From JALONO01 sp038209965 (GTDB lineage: Bacteria > Bacteroidota > Bacteroidia > Cytophagales > Thermoflexibacteraceae), in NCBI GenBank assembly GCA_038209965.1, contig JBBQXF010000044.1:1-36638 (forward strand): a DNA stretch of 36,638 bases. Reading direction: 5' to 3'. The notes under the pieces were generated by a model. That model saw nothing but the letters and a program-made list of their open reading frames with translations, was not told the origin of the DNA and did no database searches. Shown here piece by piece: positions 9,001-16,518 of this stretch. A program made the position numbers and the translations under genes. Every line of letters begins with the position of its first letter. The stretch's first letter is position 1.

Positions 9001-9570
9001 CTAATCATCCAATTCAAACCCGATTGCGCAGCGCTCGCGATTTAATTTGGATAAATCGGCAATCGGGTCTATCTCTTTGGCCTTGGCTTCAAAACCAACC
9101 TTGCTTTTGAGCTTGCTTTGCCGGCGGTACATGGCCTCCAAAAACCGGCGCACATCTTCCAAATCTTCCAGTAGCAAGCCGGGGACCGCCATTGGCCGCC
9201 CCCGTTCATCTTTGGCCACCATGGTGAAATAGCTGGTATTGGTGTGCCGGCGCAATCCGGTTTTAATGTCCTCGGACTCCACCTTGACCCCCACCACCAG
9301 CGAAGTGTTGCCCACATAATTGATCGAGGCCATGAGCGTGACCAAGTCCCCCACTTGGATGGGATGAAAAAATTCTATTTCATCGATCGATACCGTTACA
9401 CAAAAGCTGCCCGCGTGGCGAGAAGCGCAAGCAAAGGCCGCCCGATCCATCAGGGTAAGAATGGCCCCGGCGTTGATTTTGCCCTCAAAATTGGCGTTGT
9501 AGGGCATCATCAACTCGGTGATCATGGTTCGCGAGGCTCCAACGGGCTTTTTTTCTTCGCTCTGAAGCAT
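9001..9570 (-). CDS. Acyl-CoA thioesterase, hotdog fold
   Basis: A 189-residue YciA/BFIT-like thioesterase that would hydrolyse acyl-CoA to free acid and CoA. The core motif is N-F-E-G-K-I-N-A-G-A-I-L-T-L-M-D with the catalytic acidic residue at the end of the helix start, followed by VSIDEIEFFHPIQVGDLVTLMASINYVG, the conserved second and third strands. A roughly 60-residue C-terminal tail follows the single hotdog domain; it is charged and of unknown role. The start at 9570 is preferred over one 22 codons upstream because the family begins shortly before 'TMITELMMPYNANFEG'. First gene of a probable unit with the cNMP-fold gene. Confidence 0.8.
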   Translation of the reverse strand: MLQSEEKKPVGASRTMITELMMPYNANFEGKINAGAILTLMDRAAFACASRHAGSFCVTVSIDEIEFFHPIQVGDLVTLMASINYVGNTSLVVGVKVESEDIKTGLRRHTNTSYFTMVAKDERGRPMAVPGLLLEDLEDVRRFLEAMYRRQSKLKSKVGFEAKAKEIDPIADLSKLNRERCAIGFELDD

Positions 9571-9697
9571 GGTTTTCAAAAAGGGGAATGGTGGTTTACA
9601 ATCCTTAAAAGTAGCCCTTTGTGCCCAATCCGTCAAACAACTTTGACAACTGAACCAAGATAAGTTGGGGAAAATTTAAAAAAAAAGGCTGCGAATG

Positions 9698-9728
9698 TTT
9701 GAGGTTAGCAAAACTACCCCTAATTTTG
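9698..9728 (+). promoter_or_regulatory. Promoter for tRNA-Gln
   Basis: TTTG (9698-9701), a 19-base spacer and TAATTTTG (9721-9728) match the Bacteroidota primary sigma factor consensus at every defined position. Transcription would begin roughly 12-15 bases before the tRNA 5' end at 9750. This is the clearest promoter in the window. Confidence 0.7.
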
Positions 9729-9749
9729 TGCCCGTATTCAATTATAGAT

Positions 9750-9824
9750 TGACTGGTGGTGCAATGGTAGCACGTCTGATTTTGGTTCAGAAAGTTCCAG
9801 GTTCGAGCCCTGGCCAGTCAACCA
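9750..9824 (+). tRNA. tRNA-Gln (UUG)
   Basis: The full cloverleaf folds by hand. The acceptor stem TGACTGG/CCAGTCA pairs at all 7 positions, the D stem is GTGC/GCAC, the anticodon stem is TCTGA/TCAGA around loop TTTTGGT, and the T stem is CCAGG/CCTGG around TTCGAGC. The anticodon TTG (9782-9784) reads CAA, glutamine. The discriminator is A9821 and CCA is encoded at 9822-9824. Confidence 0.95.
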
Positions 9825-9825
9825 A

Positions 9826-9861
9826 AAACGAAATAGTCCCGTCAAAGGGATTATTTCGTTT
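9826..9861 (+). terminator. Hairpin terminator after tRNA-Gln
   Basis: A 15-bp stem with one G-T pair and a 6-base loop (GTCAAA) begins right after the tRNA CCA end. The T-tract is short (CGTTTAT), so termination may be partial and could allow read-through into prs 63 bp further on. Confidence 0.55.
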
Positions 9862-9924
9862 ATAGGTGGCCCCTATTTGATCCTTGCCCACCCTCAGTTG
9901 CCACATTTACGCATCCAAACAGTT

Positions 9925-10857
9925 ATGCCTGTCAAGATATTTTCCGGTTCTGGTTCGTTGGATCTGGCTGAAAAGATTGCCCATTCTTATGGTACCCCGC
10001 TAGGTTCAATGGATCGCCATCGCTTCAGTGATGGGGAGATTTCAGTGGCTTTCAATGAGTCCATCCGTGGGGAACACGTATTTTTGATCCAATCGACCAA
10101 TCCACCGTCGGACAATCTGCTGGAGTTGCTGTTCATGATCGATGCCGCCCGCCGCGCTTCGGCCAAGCATGTCACCGTGGTGATTCCCTACTATGGTTAT
10201 GCCCGCCAAGACCGCAAGGATCGCCCCCGGGTAAGCATTGCGGCCAAACTGGTGGCCAACATATTATCGGCTGCCGGGGCCAACCGGGTCATTACCTGTG
10301 ACCTGCACGCGGGCCAAATCCAAGGATTTTTTGACATACCGCTCGATCACCTCAGTGCCAGCGTGGTTTTTGTGCCCTATATTAAGACATTGATCCTAAA
10401 AAACAACCTGAACACCTTGTTTGCCGCGCCCGATGTGGGCGGGGTAAGCCGGACCAGGACTTTTGCGGCGTATTTCAATGCCGAAATGGTCATTTGTGAC
10501 AAATACCGCAAGCGGGCCAATGAAATAGCTTCGATGCAGGTCATTGGCGACCCCGAGGGAACCGATGTGTTCATGGTGGACGATTTGGTGGACACTGCCG
10601 GCACACTCTGCAAGGCCGCCGAGGTGCTCAAAGACAAGGGAGCCAAGTCGGTCCGGGCCATTGTTACCCACCCCATCCTGTCGGGCAAGGCAATGGAAAA
10701 CATCGACAAATCGCAATTGGAAGAGTTGGTCATTACCGACACCATGGCCCTCAAAGTGGAGCACCCCAAAGTTAAAGTATTGTCAGTGGCCGATATGTTT
10801 GCCAAAGCGATCCGTAAAATCCATGACCAAGAGTCAATTAGTACTTTGTTTATTTAA
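9925..10857 (+). CDS. prs: Ribose-phosphate pyrophosphokinase
   Basis: Makes PRPP from ribose 5-phosphate and ATP, the precursor for nucleotides, histidine and tryptophan; cytosolic. The product is 310 residues from 9925, the family's usual length, beginning MPVKIFSGSGSLDLAEKIA. Diagnostic motifs are present: the flexible-loop/ATP region YYGYARQDRKDRPR (89-102), TCDLHAGQIQGFF (124-136, metal and substrate binding) and the PRPP loop DDLVDTAGT (219-227). The frame extends 16 codons upstream to 9877, but that leader is unlike the family. It is 24 bp upstream of rplY on the same strand, a common Bacteroidota pair, probably co-transcribed to the terminator at 11466. Confidence 0.97.
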   Translation: MPVKIFSGSGSLDLAEKIAHSYGTPLGSMDRHRFSDGEISVAFNESIRGEHVFLIQSTNPPSDNLLELLFMIDAARRASAKHVTVVIPYYGYARQDRKDRPRVSIAAKLVANILSAAGANRVITCDLHAGQIQGFFDIPLDHLSASVVFVPYIKTLILKNNLNTLFAAPDVGGVSRTRTFAAYFNAEMVICDKYRKRANEIASMQVIGDPEGTDVFMVDDLVDTAGTLCKAAEVLKDKGAKSVRAIVTHPILSGKAMENIDKSQLEELVITDTMALKVEHPKVKVLSVADMFAKAIRKIHDQESISTLFI

Positions 10858-10881
10858 TTTTCATTTAACACTTTATTTACC

Positions 10882-11442
10882 ATGAAAACGCTTGAGATTA
10901 TAGGGTTTCAAAGAGCAAATCTCGGCAAGAAGGCGGCAAAAGATCTGCGGCTGGAAGCAAATGTGCCCTGCGTATTGTACGGGGGTGATCATCAGGTACA
11001 CTTCACGGTGCCCATGATCCTGTTCAAGAATTTGATCTACACCCCAGAAGTACACCGGGTCGAACTCAACATTGAGGGAACGTTGCATCAAGCCATTTTG
11101 CAGGACATCCAGTTCCATCCCGTGAACGAAATGATCTTGCACGCTGATTTCTTGCAATTGTTTGAAGACAGGGAGGTCAAAATAGATGTTCCCTTACAAT
11201 TGACCGGAGTGGCACCAGGCGTGCAAAAAGGGGGTAAACTAGTGCAGAAGGTAACCAAGGTGCGCATCCAAGCCTTGCCCGCCAACTTGCCCGATGCCAT
11301 CAATATCGATATTTCGGACATGGATTTGGGCAAATCGGTTCGGGTCAAGGACATTGTACCGGAAAACTACAAAATCTTGTCCAGTCCATTGGTCACTGTG
11401 GCCACGGTATCTGTTCCAAGGGCATTGAAAAGCAGCAAATAA
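10882..11442 (+). CDS. rplY: 50S ribosomal protein L25, CTC form
   Basis: Binds 5S rRNA in the large ribosomal subunit. The 186 residues comprise the N-terminal L25 barrel (about 1-93: KTLEIIGFQRANLGKKAAKDLR, VPCVLYGGDHQVHF, HPVNEMILHADFLQL) and the C-terminal TL5/CTC beta domain (about 95-180: VPLQLTGVAPGVQKGGKLVQKV, LPANLPDAINIDISDMDLGKSVRVKDI). This long form is normal for Bacteroidota. Second gene after prs, and followed within 25 bp by a strong terminator that closes the unit. Confidence 0.95.
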   Translation: MKTLEIIGFQRANLGKKAAKDLRLEANVPCVLYGGDHQVHFTVPMILFKNLIYTPEVHRVELNIEGTLHQAILQDIQFHPVNEMILHADFLQLFEDREVKIDVPLQLTGVAPGVQKGGKLVQKVTKVRIQALPANLPDAINIDISDMDLGKSVRVKDIVPENYKILSSPLVTVATVSVPRALKSSK

Positions 11443-11465
11443 GTAAATAGCCCAACCATTTTTTG

Positions 11466-11502
11466 GCGCGCGCTCCAATTTTGTGGAGGGCGCGCTTTTT
11501 TT
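11466..11502 (+). terminator. Rho-independent terminator of prs-rplY
   Basis: A GC-rich 12-position stem (11466-11477 with 11484-11495) has one G-G mismatch and a 6-base loop, followed by seven T residues (11496-11502). It lies 23 bp after the rplY stop. This is the clearest terminator in the window. Confidence 0.85.
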
Positions 11503-11518
11503 GAGTTAGGCTGCCAGT

Positions 11519-11698
11519 CTAGGCAGGCGGTAGGGCTTGCCCCATTGGCAGGCTAAAGCAGAAAATACTCCCTTTGCCCAACTCACTGCTCGCCCAGATA
11601 TCCCCGTGGTTGTTTTCCACCATTTCCTTGCACAATAGCAGGCCAATGCCACTTTTATAACATCGCTCACCGGTAAAAGGAGATCGCAAATCAGTGAG
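11519..11698 (-). pseudogene. Histidine kinase C-terminal remnant
   Basis: A minus-strand frame from a stop at 11699-11701 to a TAG at 11519 encodes about 59 residues ending a HATPase_c domain: LRSPFTGERCYKSGIGLLLCKEMV, then ENNHGDIWASSELGKGS and IFCFSLP. This contains the G2 ATP-binding box (SGIGLLL) and final strands of a sensor kinase. No H-box, N-box or sensor domain is found upstream on either strand, so the rest of the gene is gone. The fragment follows the rplY terminator directly. Confidence 0.65.
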
Positions 11699-11701
11699 TT
11701 A

Positions 11702-11972
11702 ACAGTGATTAAATGTGGTGGGGTTTATTCAGTAACGATCAAGGAAAATATATGTTGGGTTGATACGCGGTCATTGTATGCTCTACCAATGTTCCCAAGT
11801 TCTTGGCCAAAGTAGCCATAAAATGAAATCCCCAAAACAGCGGCGTTTGGGTCAAGAAAAACAACCCGAGCCTTTCGCATGGGGCTTTGCTGGGTCTGGA
11901 TGAGGTGCCCTGAATGCGCAAATTATGGAACTGGGCGTACCACGTATCAATGGCGGAGCAACCAATCAGCAG
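11702..11972. other. Unassigned intergenic stretch
   Basis: Between the kinase remnant and the DUF5916 stop. One minus-strand frame (about 11739-11962) is open for some 75 codons and contains an ATG start at 11921, but I recognise no family in it and composition does not distinguish it from a chance frame. It may be more debris from the event that truncated the kinase gene. Confidence 0.3.
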
Positions 11973-14186
11973 TTAAAATTGTCGCAGGTAACTGATTTTA
12001 CCGATTAAATGCTGGCTTTCCTGCCGTTCGGTAGTGGTGAACCCTCGTTGGTTGAACACCAAATAAACAAAGGATAGCGGCTGAAATTCCCACGCCAAGC
12101 GCACATTCCACACATCACGCTGCTGAAGGGCATTAAACTGGTAGAAGCTAATCAATTGCAAACGTGGGTTGAGGGCCAGCCGGCTCTCGATGCCCCAGAG
12201 TTGCACCGTCTTGGTGGTGCGGTCAGCCCCCACTTCCCGGAAACGGTTGGTCTCGAAAGTAGCGGCCAGGGAAATGTGGGGAATGGGCGAGGCGCGCACG
12301 GTCATGCGCAAGTAATCCAAGTGGCCGTTATAATAGCCCCCAGTTTCAGCGTTCAGGTTATAGGAAATTTTTTTGGAACGGTCGCTCCCCATGATCAAAT
12401 TGTAGCGCAGGTAGCGATACGTGCCCGGATCAATATTGACCCCGAGCGGACTAAACGGGCTGTCCAGTCGCTGGAAAGTAGGATTGGCAAACAGGCCCAG
12501 AAAGCCCCCGCTCTGGAGTGCGATCCAGATGGGGTTCATGGATACTTGCAGTTCTTGCAATTGACCGGTGGTGGCGTTGTGGTACATTTCGGTGAAAACC
12601 CCGGGCTCTAGCCCCCGGATAAACTTGGGCAACCATTTTTTGCGGAGCACAAAAAAGAAGCCGGGTGTGGTGGCAACCACATTGCTCCGCGACATGAAGC
12701 CGGTTTCTGGGGTAAACCCACTGGTAACGACCGACTGTGTGTACCAAGCCACCAATTGGTTGGAATTGTACTGAAAAGTGGTGAAGCCGGAGAACCCGCG
12801 CCCGGATCCATCGCTATTGGCCGATTGGATGGCCATAAAGTTCAGGTTGAGCGAGGGACTGAGCCGGAAAAAACCGTCCACTGCCCCCACTAAGTTGGCA
12901 TAACCGGGCTTCCCATTGAGGGCATCGTTGTTTTTGAGGGTAAACAAGCCGCCGATCCGGTTCGCTTGGCCAATATTGCGGGAGTAGCGGCCCACGGCAA
13001 AAGTCGCGCCCGCTTGGGTGTCGTCCCCGCGCTGGCGCATGAGCAGGCCGCCGTAGTTGGTTTTGGTTGACCGGTAAACCAGCCGCGCCCCGGCATCAAG
13101 GGGGAGTGGGTTGCCCACCTCATCGAGCCCGATCCGGCGGCTAAAGAACGGCTGGATGCGCATGGCTCCCCCGACCAGGTTATCGGCGGGGGCCAGCCCA
13201 GCGGCAAACAAACTGGCATTTTCCAAGAAAAATTGCCGCCTTTCGGGAAAAAATACCGAAAACCGCGTGGCATTGTTCACTTGGCGGTCGGCATCTGCCT
13301 GGGCAAAATCGGTGTTGAGCGTCAGATCCAGCACGGTGTTGGGGTTGATGGCCCACTTGACCTCCCCGCCAATCTTGTGGTTCACTTGGCGATCATAGCC
13401 CACATCGGTGCCGTTGAACCGGTCATAAGCACTCAAGAAATAGGGCTGTACCCGGATGTTGGGCCGGGGTGGGGGTGGCTGAATGTCTTTTAGGAGGCCG
13501 GCGTATTCCATGCGCTGCGCACTAAAAGCGCGGGGATAGGGCGACCAGCCGGTCAGCTCATTGGTTTTGCGGCGGTTGCGAAAAAAATTGATCCCCCAAG
13601 ATTGCCCCGCCTCGCTGTTACGGGGGTAGCGCAGGGTCTGCCACGGAATGGCGATTTCGGCCACCCAGCCGGAGTCGGCGCGGTGCGTGCGTACCCGCCA
13701 CAGCCCGTCCCAGTCGGTGTCATATCGCCGATCGTCAAACGATAGCAGATCCCGCTGGGTAGCGTAGGGATTGGTCATAAACACCATCGCATTGCGTTTG
13801 TCGTTGAAGGCATCGATCGAAACCCCGAAAAAATCGTGGGACTGGAAATCAAAATCGCGCCTAAAGTCCGGGCTGCGGAGGGCTTTGCGGCCCAGAGAGT
13901 CTTTGGCAAAGACGGCCAAATACAAAAAGTTGCGGTTGTAGAGCAGCCTCACTTCGGTCTGCTGATTGGCTGGCTGGCCCTGAAAAGGCTCCACCTGCAC
14001 GAAATTGGTGATCGGCTTGGCCAGTTTCCATTCATCTTCCGTCAAATAACCATCGACGAACACGTTCCGTTTGATTTCAGTGGCCCGGATTTCCCGGCGG
14101 ATCGAGTCGGCTTTAAATACGTCTTGGGCAAAAAGTGACGCGCTCCAAAAAAGCAAGTTGAAGCTGAGAATGGCAAAACGTTGCAT
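11973..14186 (-). CDS. DUF5916 outer-membrane protein with CBM9-like domain
   Basis: A 737-residue exported protein. The start at 14186 gives MQRFAILSFNLLFWSASLFAQ, a clear signal peptide ending at AQ; the longer frame adds 66 unlikely residues. An N-terminal carbohydrate-binding family 9-like beta domain (about 30-210) is seen in VDGYLTEDEWKLAKPITNFVQ, TEVRLLYNRNFLYLAVFAKD and GWVAEIAIPWQTLRYP. The remaining 500 residues alternate polar and hydrophobic residues in the manner of a large outer-membrane beta-barrel, with the RRQFFLEN segment typical of DUF5916. Function is unknown in the family; sugar or peptide handling at the surface is often guessed. It has its own promoter and stands alone. 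Confidence 0.85.
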   Translation of the reverse strand: MQRFAILSFNLLFWSASLFAQDVFKADSIRREIRATEIKRNVFVDGYLTEDEWKLAKPITNFVQVEPFQGQPANQQTEVRLLYNRNFLYLAVFAKDSLGRKALRSPDFRRDFDFQSHDFFGVSIDAFNDKRNAMVFMTNPYATQRDLLSFDDRRYDTDWDGLWRVRTHRADSGWVAEIAIPWQTLRYPRNSEAGQSWGINFFRNRRKTNELTGWSPYPRAFSAQRMEYAGLLKDIQPPPPRPNIRVQPYFLSAYDRFNGTDVGYDRQVNHKIGGEVKWAINPNTVLDLTLNTDFAQADADRQVNNATRFSVFFPERRQFFLENASLFAAGLAPADNLVGGAMRIQPFFSRRIGLDEVGNPLPLDAGARLVYRSTKTNYGGLLMRQRGDDTQAGATFAVGRYSRNIGQANRIGGLFTLKNNDALNGKPGYANLVGAVDGFFRLSPSLNLNFMAIQSANSDGSGRGFSGFTTFQYNSNQLVAWYTQSVVTSGFTPETGFMSRSNVVATTPGFFFVLRKKWLPKFIRGLEPGVFTEMYHNATTGQLQELQVSMNPIWIALQSGGFLGLFANPTFQRLDSPFSPLGVNIDPGTYRYLRYNLIMGSDRSKKISYNLNAETGGYYNGHLDYLRMTVRASPIPHISLAATFETNRFREVGADRTTKTVQLWGIESRLALNPRLQLISFYQFNALQQRDVWNVRLAWEFQPLSFVYLVFNQRGFTTTERQESQHLIGKISYLRQF

Positions 14187-14297
14187 GGGTTGAACGAATG
14201 GGGAGAATAGCTGTACTGACAGGTTCAAAAAAGAAACTGCTGGTGCAATCGGGCAGGCCACTGGCCGTGAGTTGAGTTGATAATGCGTTGTAGGGCG

Positions 14298-14329
14298 CAA
14301 AAGTAGGAAAAAACCGGAAAAATGCGCAA
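14298..14329 (-). promoter_or_regulatory. Promoter for the DUF5916 gene
   Basis: Read on the minus strand, TTG (14327-14329), a 21-base spacer, then TACTTTTG (14298-14305), an exact TAnnTTTG -7 element. It lies about 110 bp before the start at 14186 and implies a leader of roughly 100 bases. The remaining intergenic sequence to 14466 is AT-rich with no gene. Confidence 0.5.
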
Positions 14330-14466
14330 GCCGCTTCCCGGTGGCAGGGCTTTTGCGCCAAAACAACAACTCGTTGATTGTCAATAAATTAAATTTGTAT
14401 TTTTAACGACTTAATGATGGTAATTTATTCATAATTAAGTATTTACAATTTTTTGGTGTGGCAATG

Positions 14467-15759
14467 CTATCCCGGTGGCCTAAATTGCCAAGTCCGGTTT
14501 TTTTGCCAAAAATAGCGGAAGGCCATCAGCATGAACCCACTGCCAAGCAGGGAGACGACGTAGCTGGAAGTAATGAAAAAGTCCAGCCAACCAACTTGCG
14601 ATTGGCCAAAATTTTTGTAAAACAACACCCCAATACTGCCCAGATACCCAACCGAATCGGCTAGATAAATCAAAAAGCCAACATTGCTCACATAGCGGAA
14701 AGTGGCAATGAGGCGGTCGAACAAAATGCTGTTGAACTGCACATAGCCCAAGTATAGCCCCAGCCCGACCAGTCCGAACCACCAAACGGGGGAAAGCCAG
14801 CCACGCTGAAAAGCCAACGTGCTGAGCCCGACCAAGGCAAAACCAGTGATAACAATGCAAAAATTGATCATGGTGGCCCGGTGGTTGTTTTTGATCAACA
14901 TCATCAAGCTGATGACCAACAGCACCCCAAGGGCAATCGGGGTTTCGGTCAGGGTAAAAAGCTGCGACTGGCCGCCATAGCCCAGGGCCAGCAAAACCTC
15001 GGTGGCAAAATTGTCCCGAAAATCCCGGTAGGCCGTCAGCAGTACATACGCCAAAATGAGCAGCACCAGCCCCGGGAAAAAGGTGCGGAGGAATTGCCAG
15101 CGCTGGGCCGCGCTCATGGGTGCGCGCTTGGTGCGCAGGGCTTCATCTTCGGCCGTGGGCGGGGGCAGTTGATCCAGTAAATAGACCAGCCCCACCAGTG
15201 GCAGGGCAAACAGGCCGGCCACCGTCAGCGGCATCCAGAACTCAGAAATGCCCCAAGCCTGCATCACCCACAGGCCCATGCTTTTGGACAGGCCCGAAGA
15301 AAAGATGAAACCAGCCGAAAGCCCAGCGGTGAGCACCTCGGTGGAGCGGCGGCCCTCCAAATAGCCCAGCATAAAGCCCCATCCCATGCCCAGCGGCAAC
15401 CCGTTGAGGAACAGAAACACAATGTTGTAAGGCACTGGCACCAAGGCAAAGCCCGCTAAGGCTGCCCCGGCCGCGCCGGCCATGATCAAAATGCCAATGG
15501 CCCGCTTTTCGCCCGACATTTCCGAAATTACCTTGACCCCGATCCATTTGGAAATCATATAGCCGACCACTTGGGCCGTAATCAGCCAAATTTTATAGTC
15601 AATACCAGCAAATTGTAGGCCCGTAAAAGTGGCGGCGGTGAAAGGTTTGCGGAAAGCAAAGATGCAAGTGTAGGCACTGGCCGCCACCAACGAGGCATAC
15701 AGCGCGAAAACCACGGGGCTGGCCCGGGACAGCCAAGCGGTGAGGGTAGCATTTTTCAT
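14467..15759 (-). CDS. DUF5690 family MFS-like membrane protein
   Basis: A 430-residue inner-membrane protein with about 12 hydrophobic segments, resembling major facilitator transporters. The start at 15759 gives MKNATLTAWLSRASPVVFALYASLVAASAYTCIFAFRKPFTAATF, the typical DUF5690 opening. The conserved second-helix region GIDYKIWLITAQVVGYMISKWIGVKVISEM and the loop GYLEGRRSTEVLTAGLSAGFIFSSG are also present. The family is common in Bacteroidota and has no established substrate. The upstream 70 codons of the open frame are not membrane-like and are left out. It is divergent from the sigma factor gene across a 210-bp gap. Confidence 0.85.
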   Translation of the reverse strand: MKNATLTAWLSRASPVVFALYASLVAASAYTCIFAFRKPFTAATFTGLQFAGIDYKIWLITAQVVGYMISKWIGVKVISEMSGEKRAIGILIMAGAAGAALAGFALVPVPYNIVFLFLNGLPLGMGWGFMLGYLEGRRSTEVLTAGLSAGFIFSSGLSKSMGLWVMQAWGISEFWMPLTVAGLFALPLVGLVYLLDQLPPPTAEDEALRTKRAPMSAAQRWQFLRTFFPGLVLLILAYVLLTAYRDFRDNFATEVLLALGYGGQSQLFTLTETPIALGVLLVISLMMLIKNNHRATMINFCIVITGFALVGLSTLAFQRGWLSPVWWFGLVGLGLYLGYVQFNSILFDRLIATFRYVSNVGFLIYLADSVGYLGSIGVLFYKNFGQSQVGWLDFFITSSYVVSLLGSGFMLMAFRYFWQKNRTWQFRPPG

Positions 15760-15969
15760 GCGGAAAGGTAAGCAGAAAATTTGCTGGCTGGGTGGCCTGC
15801 TCATTTCTGGCCCTCCGCCCCGGCTCTGCTTGCCTGATTCGAGTATTTTTATCGGGCCAACCAACCAAAACCGGCCTAACTTTGTAACTTTATTTACTGG
15901 AACAGAACGCGCCTCGGTATTGGCTACATTCGGTTCATTGCAAACTAAGACAATACGAATCCGGCCCAA

Positions 15970-16518
15970 GTGGAGGACAGCGAATTAACACATATCATCC
16001 AGGGGTGCTTAAAGGAAAAGCGTGAGAGCCAAAAGCTTCTCTATGAGAAGTTTTATGGTTATGGAATGAGCTTCTGTTTGCGATACTCCAAAAACATGGA
16101 TGATGCAGTTGAGATTTTGAACGACGGTTTTTTGAAGGTATTCAACAACTTGAAAACGTTTGATTTGGATAGACCGTTCAAACCGTGGTTCAAACGGATC
16201 GTGATCAATACAGCCATTAACCACTTGAAGAAAAACGAAAAGTATATGAACAACGAGCGGCTAGACGGGGTGGAACAGCCCTTTGCCATGGAAAACATCC
16301 TTAGCAAGATTGGTTACGACGAAGTGCTGCTGATGATCCAAAAGTTGTCTAATGCCTATCGGACAGTGTTCAACCTGTACGTTATCGATGGCTACAAGCA
16401 CGAGGAGATTGCCAATATGCTCGGGATCAGCGTGGGGACTTCCAAGTCCAACTTGTCCAAGGCACGAGAGAAATTACAAGGAATGGTGAAAGAAAAGTTG
16501 GGTTCAAACTATGTATAA
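15970..16518 (+). CDS. ECF-type RNA polymerase sigma factor
   Basis: A 182-residue extracytoplasmic-function sigma factor directing RNA polymerase to a specific promoter set. Region 2 spans about 15-85 (KLLYEKFYGYGMSFCLRY, MDDAVEILNDGFLKVFNNLKTFD, PFKPWFKRIVINTAINHLKK). Region 4 spans about 115-170 (LSNAYRTVFNLYVIDGYKHEEIANMLGISVGTSKSNLSKAREKL, with a helix-turn-helix). It starts with GTG; no ATG precedes region 2 at the right distance. The stop overlaps the next gene by 8 bp, so the two are translationally coupled. The partner gene encodes an anti-sigma-like N-terminus, pointing to envelope-stress or surface signalling control. Confidence 0.9.
   Translation: MEDSELTHIIQGCLKEKRESQKLLYEKFYGYGMSFCLRYSKNMDDAVEILNDGFLKVFNNLKTFDLDRPFKPWFKRIVINTAINHLKKNEKYMNNERLDGVEQPFAMENILSKIGYDEVLLMIQKLSNAYRTVFNLYVIDGYKHEEIANMLGISVGTSKSNLSKAREKLQGMVKEKLGSNYV

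Noticed and set aside
8988..9018. TTTG-N19-TAAATTTA on the minus strand just before the cNMP-fold gene, suggesting a leaderless transcript
   Set aside because: The -7 element has a mismatch and would place the transcript start on the ATG itself. The gene follows the thioesterase gene by 18 bp and is more simply explained as its operon partner.
12156..12611. Long plus-strand frames opposite the DUF5916 gene, and similar frames opposite the mutase, aminotransferase and helicase genes
   Set aside because: They mirror GC-rich codon use of the real genes, lack family similarity and are biased in composition (His, Gly, Gln or Arg-rich).
15877..15884. TAACTTTG as a -7 element for the ECF sigma factor gene
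   Set aside because: The octamer matches TAnnTTTG but no TTTG-like element lies 19-21 bases upstream.
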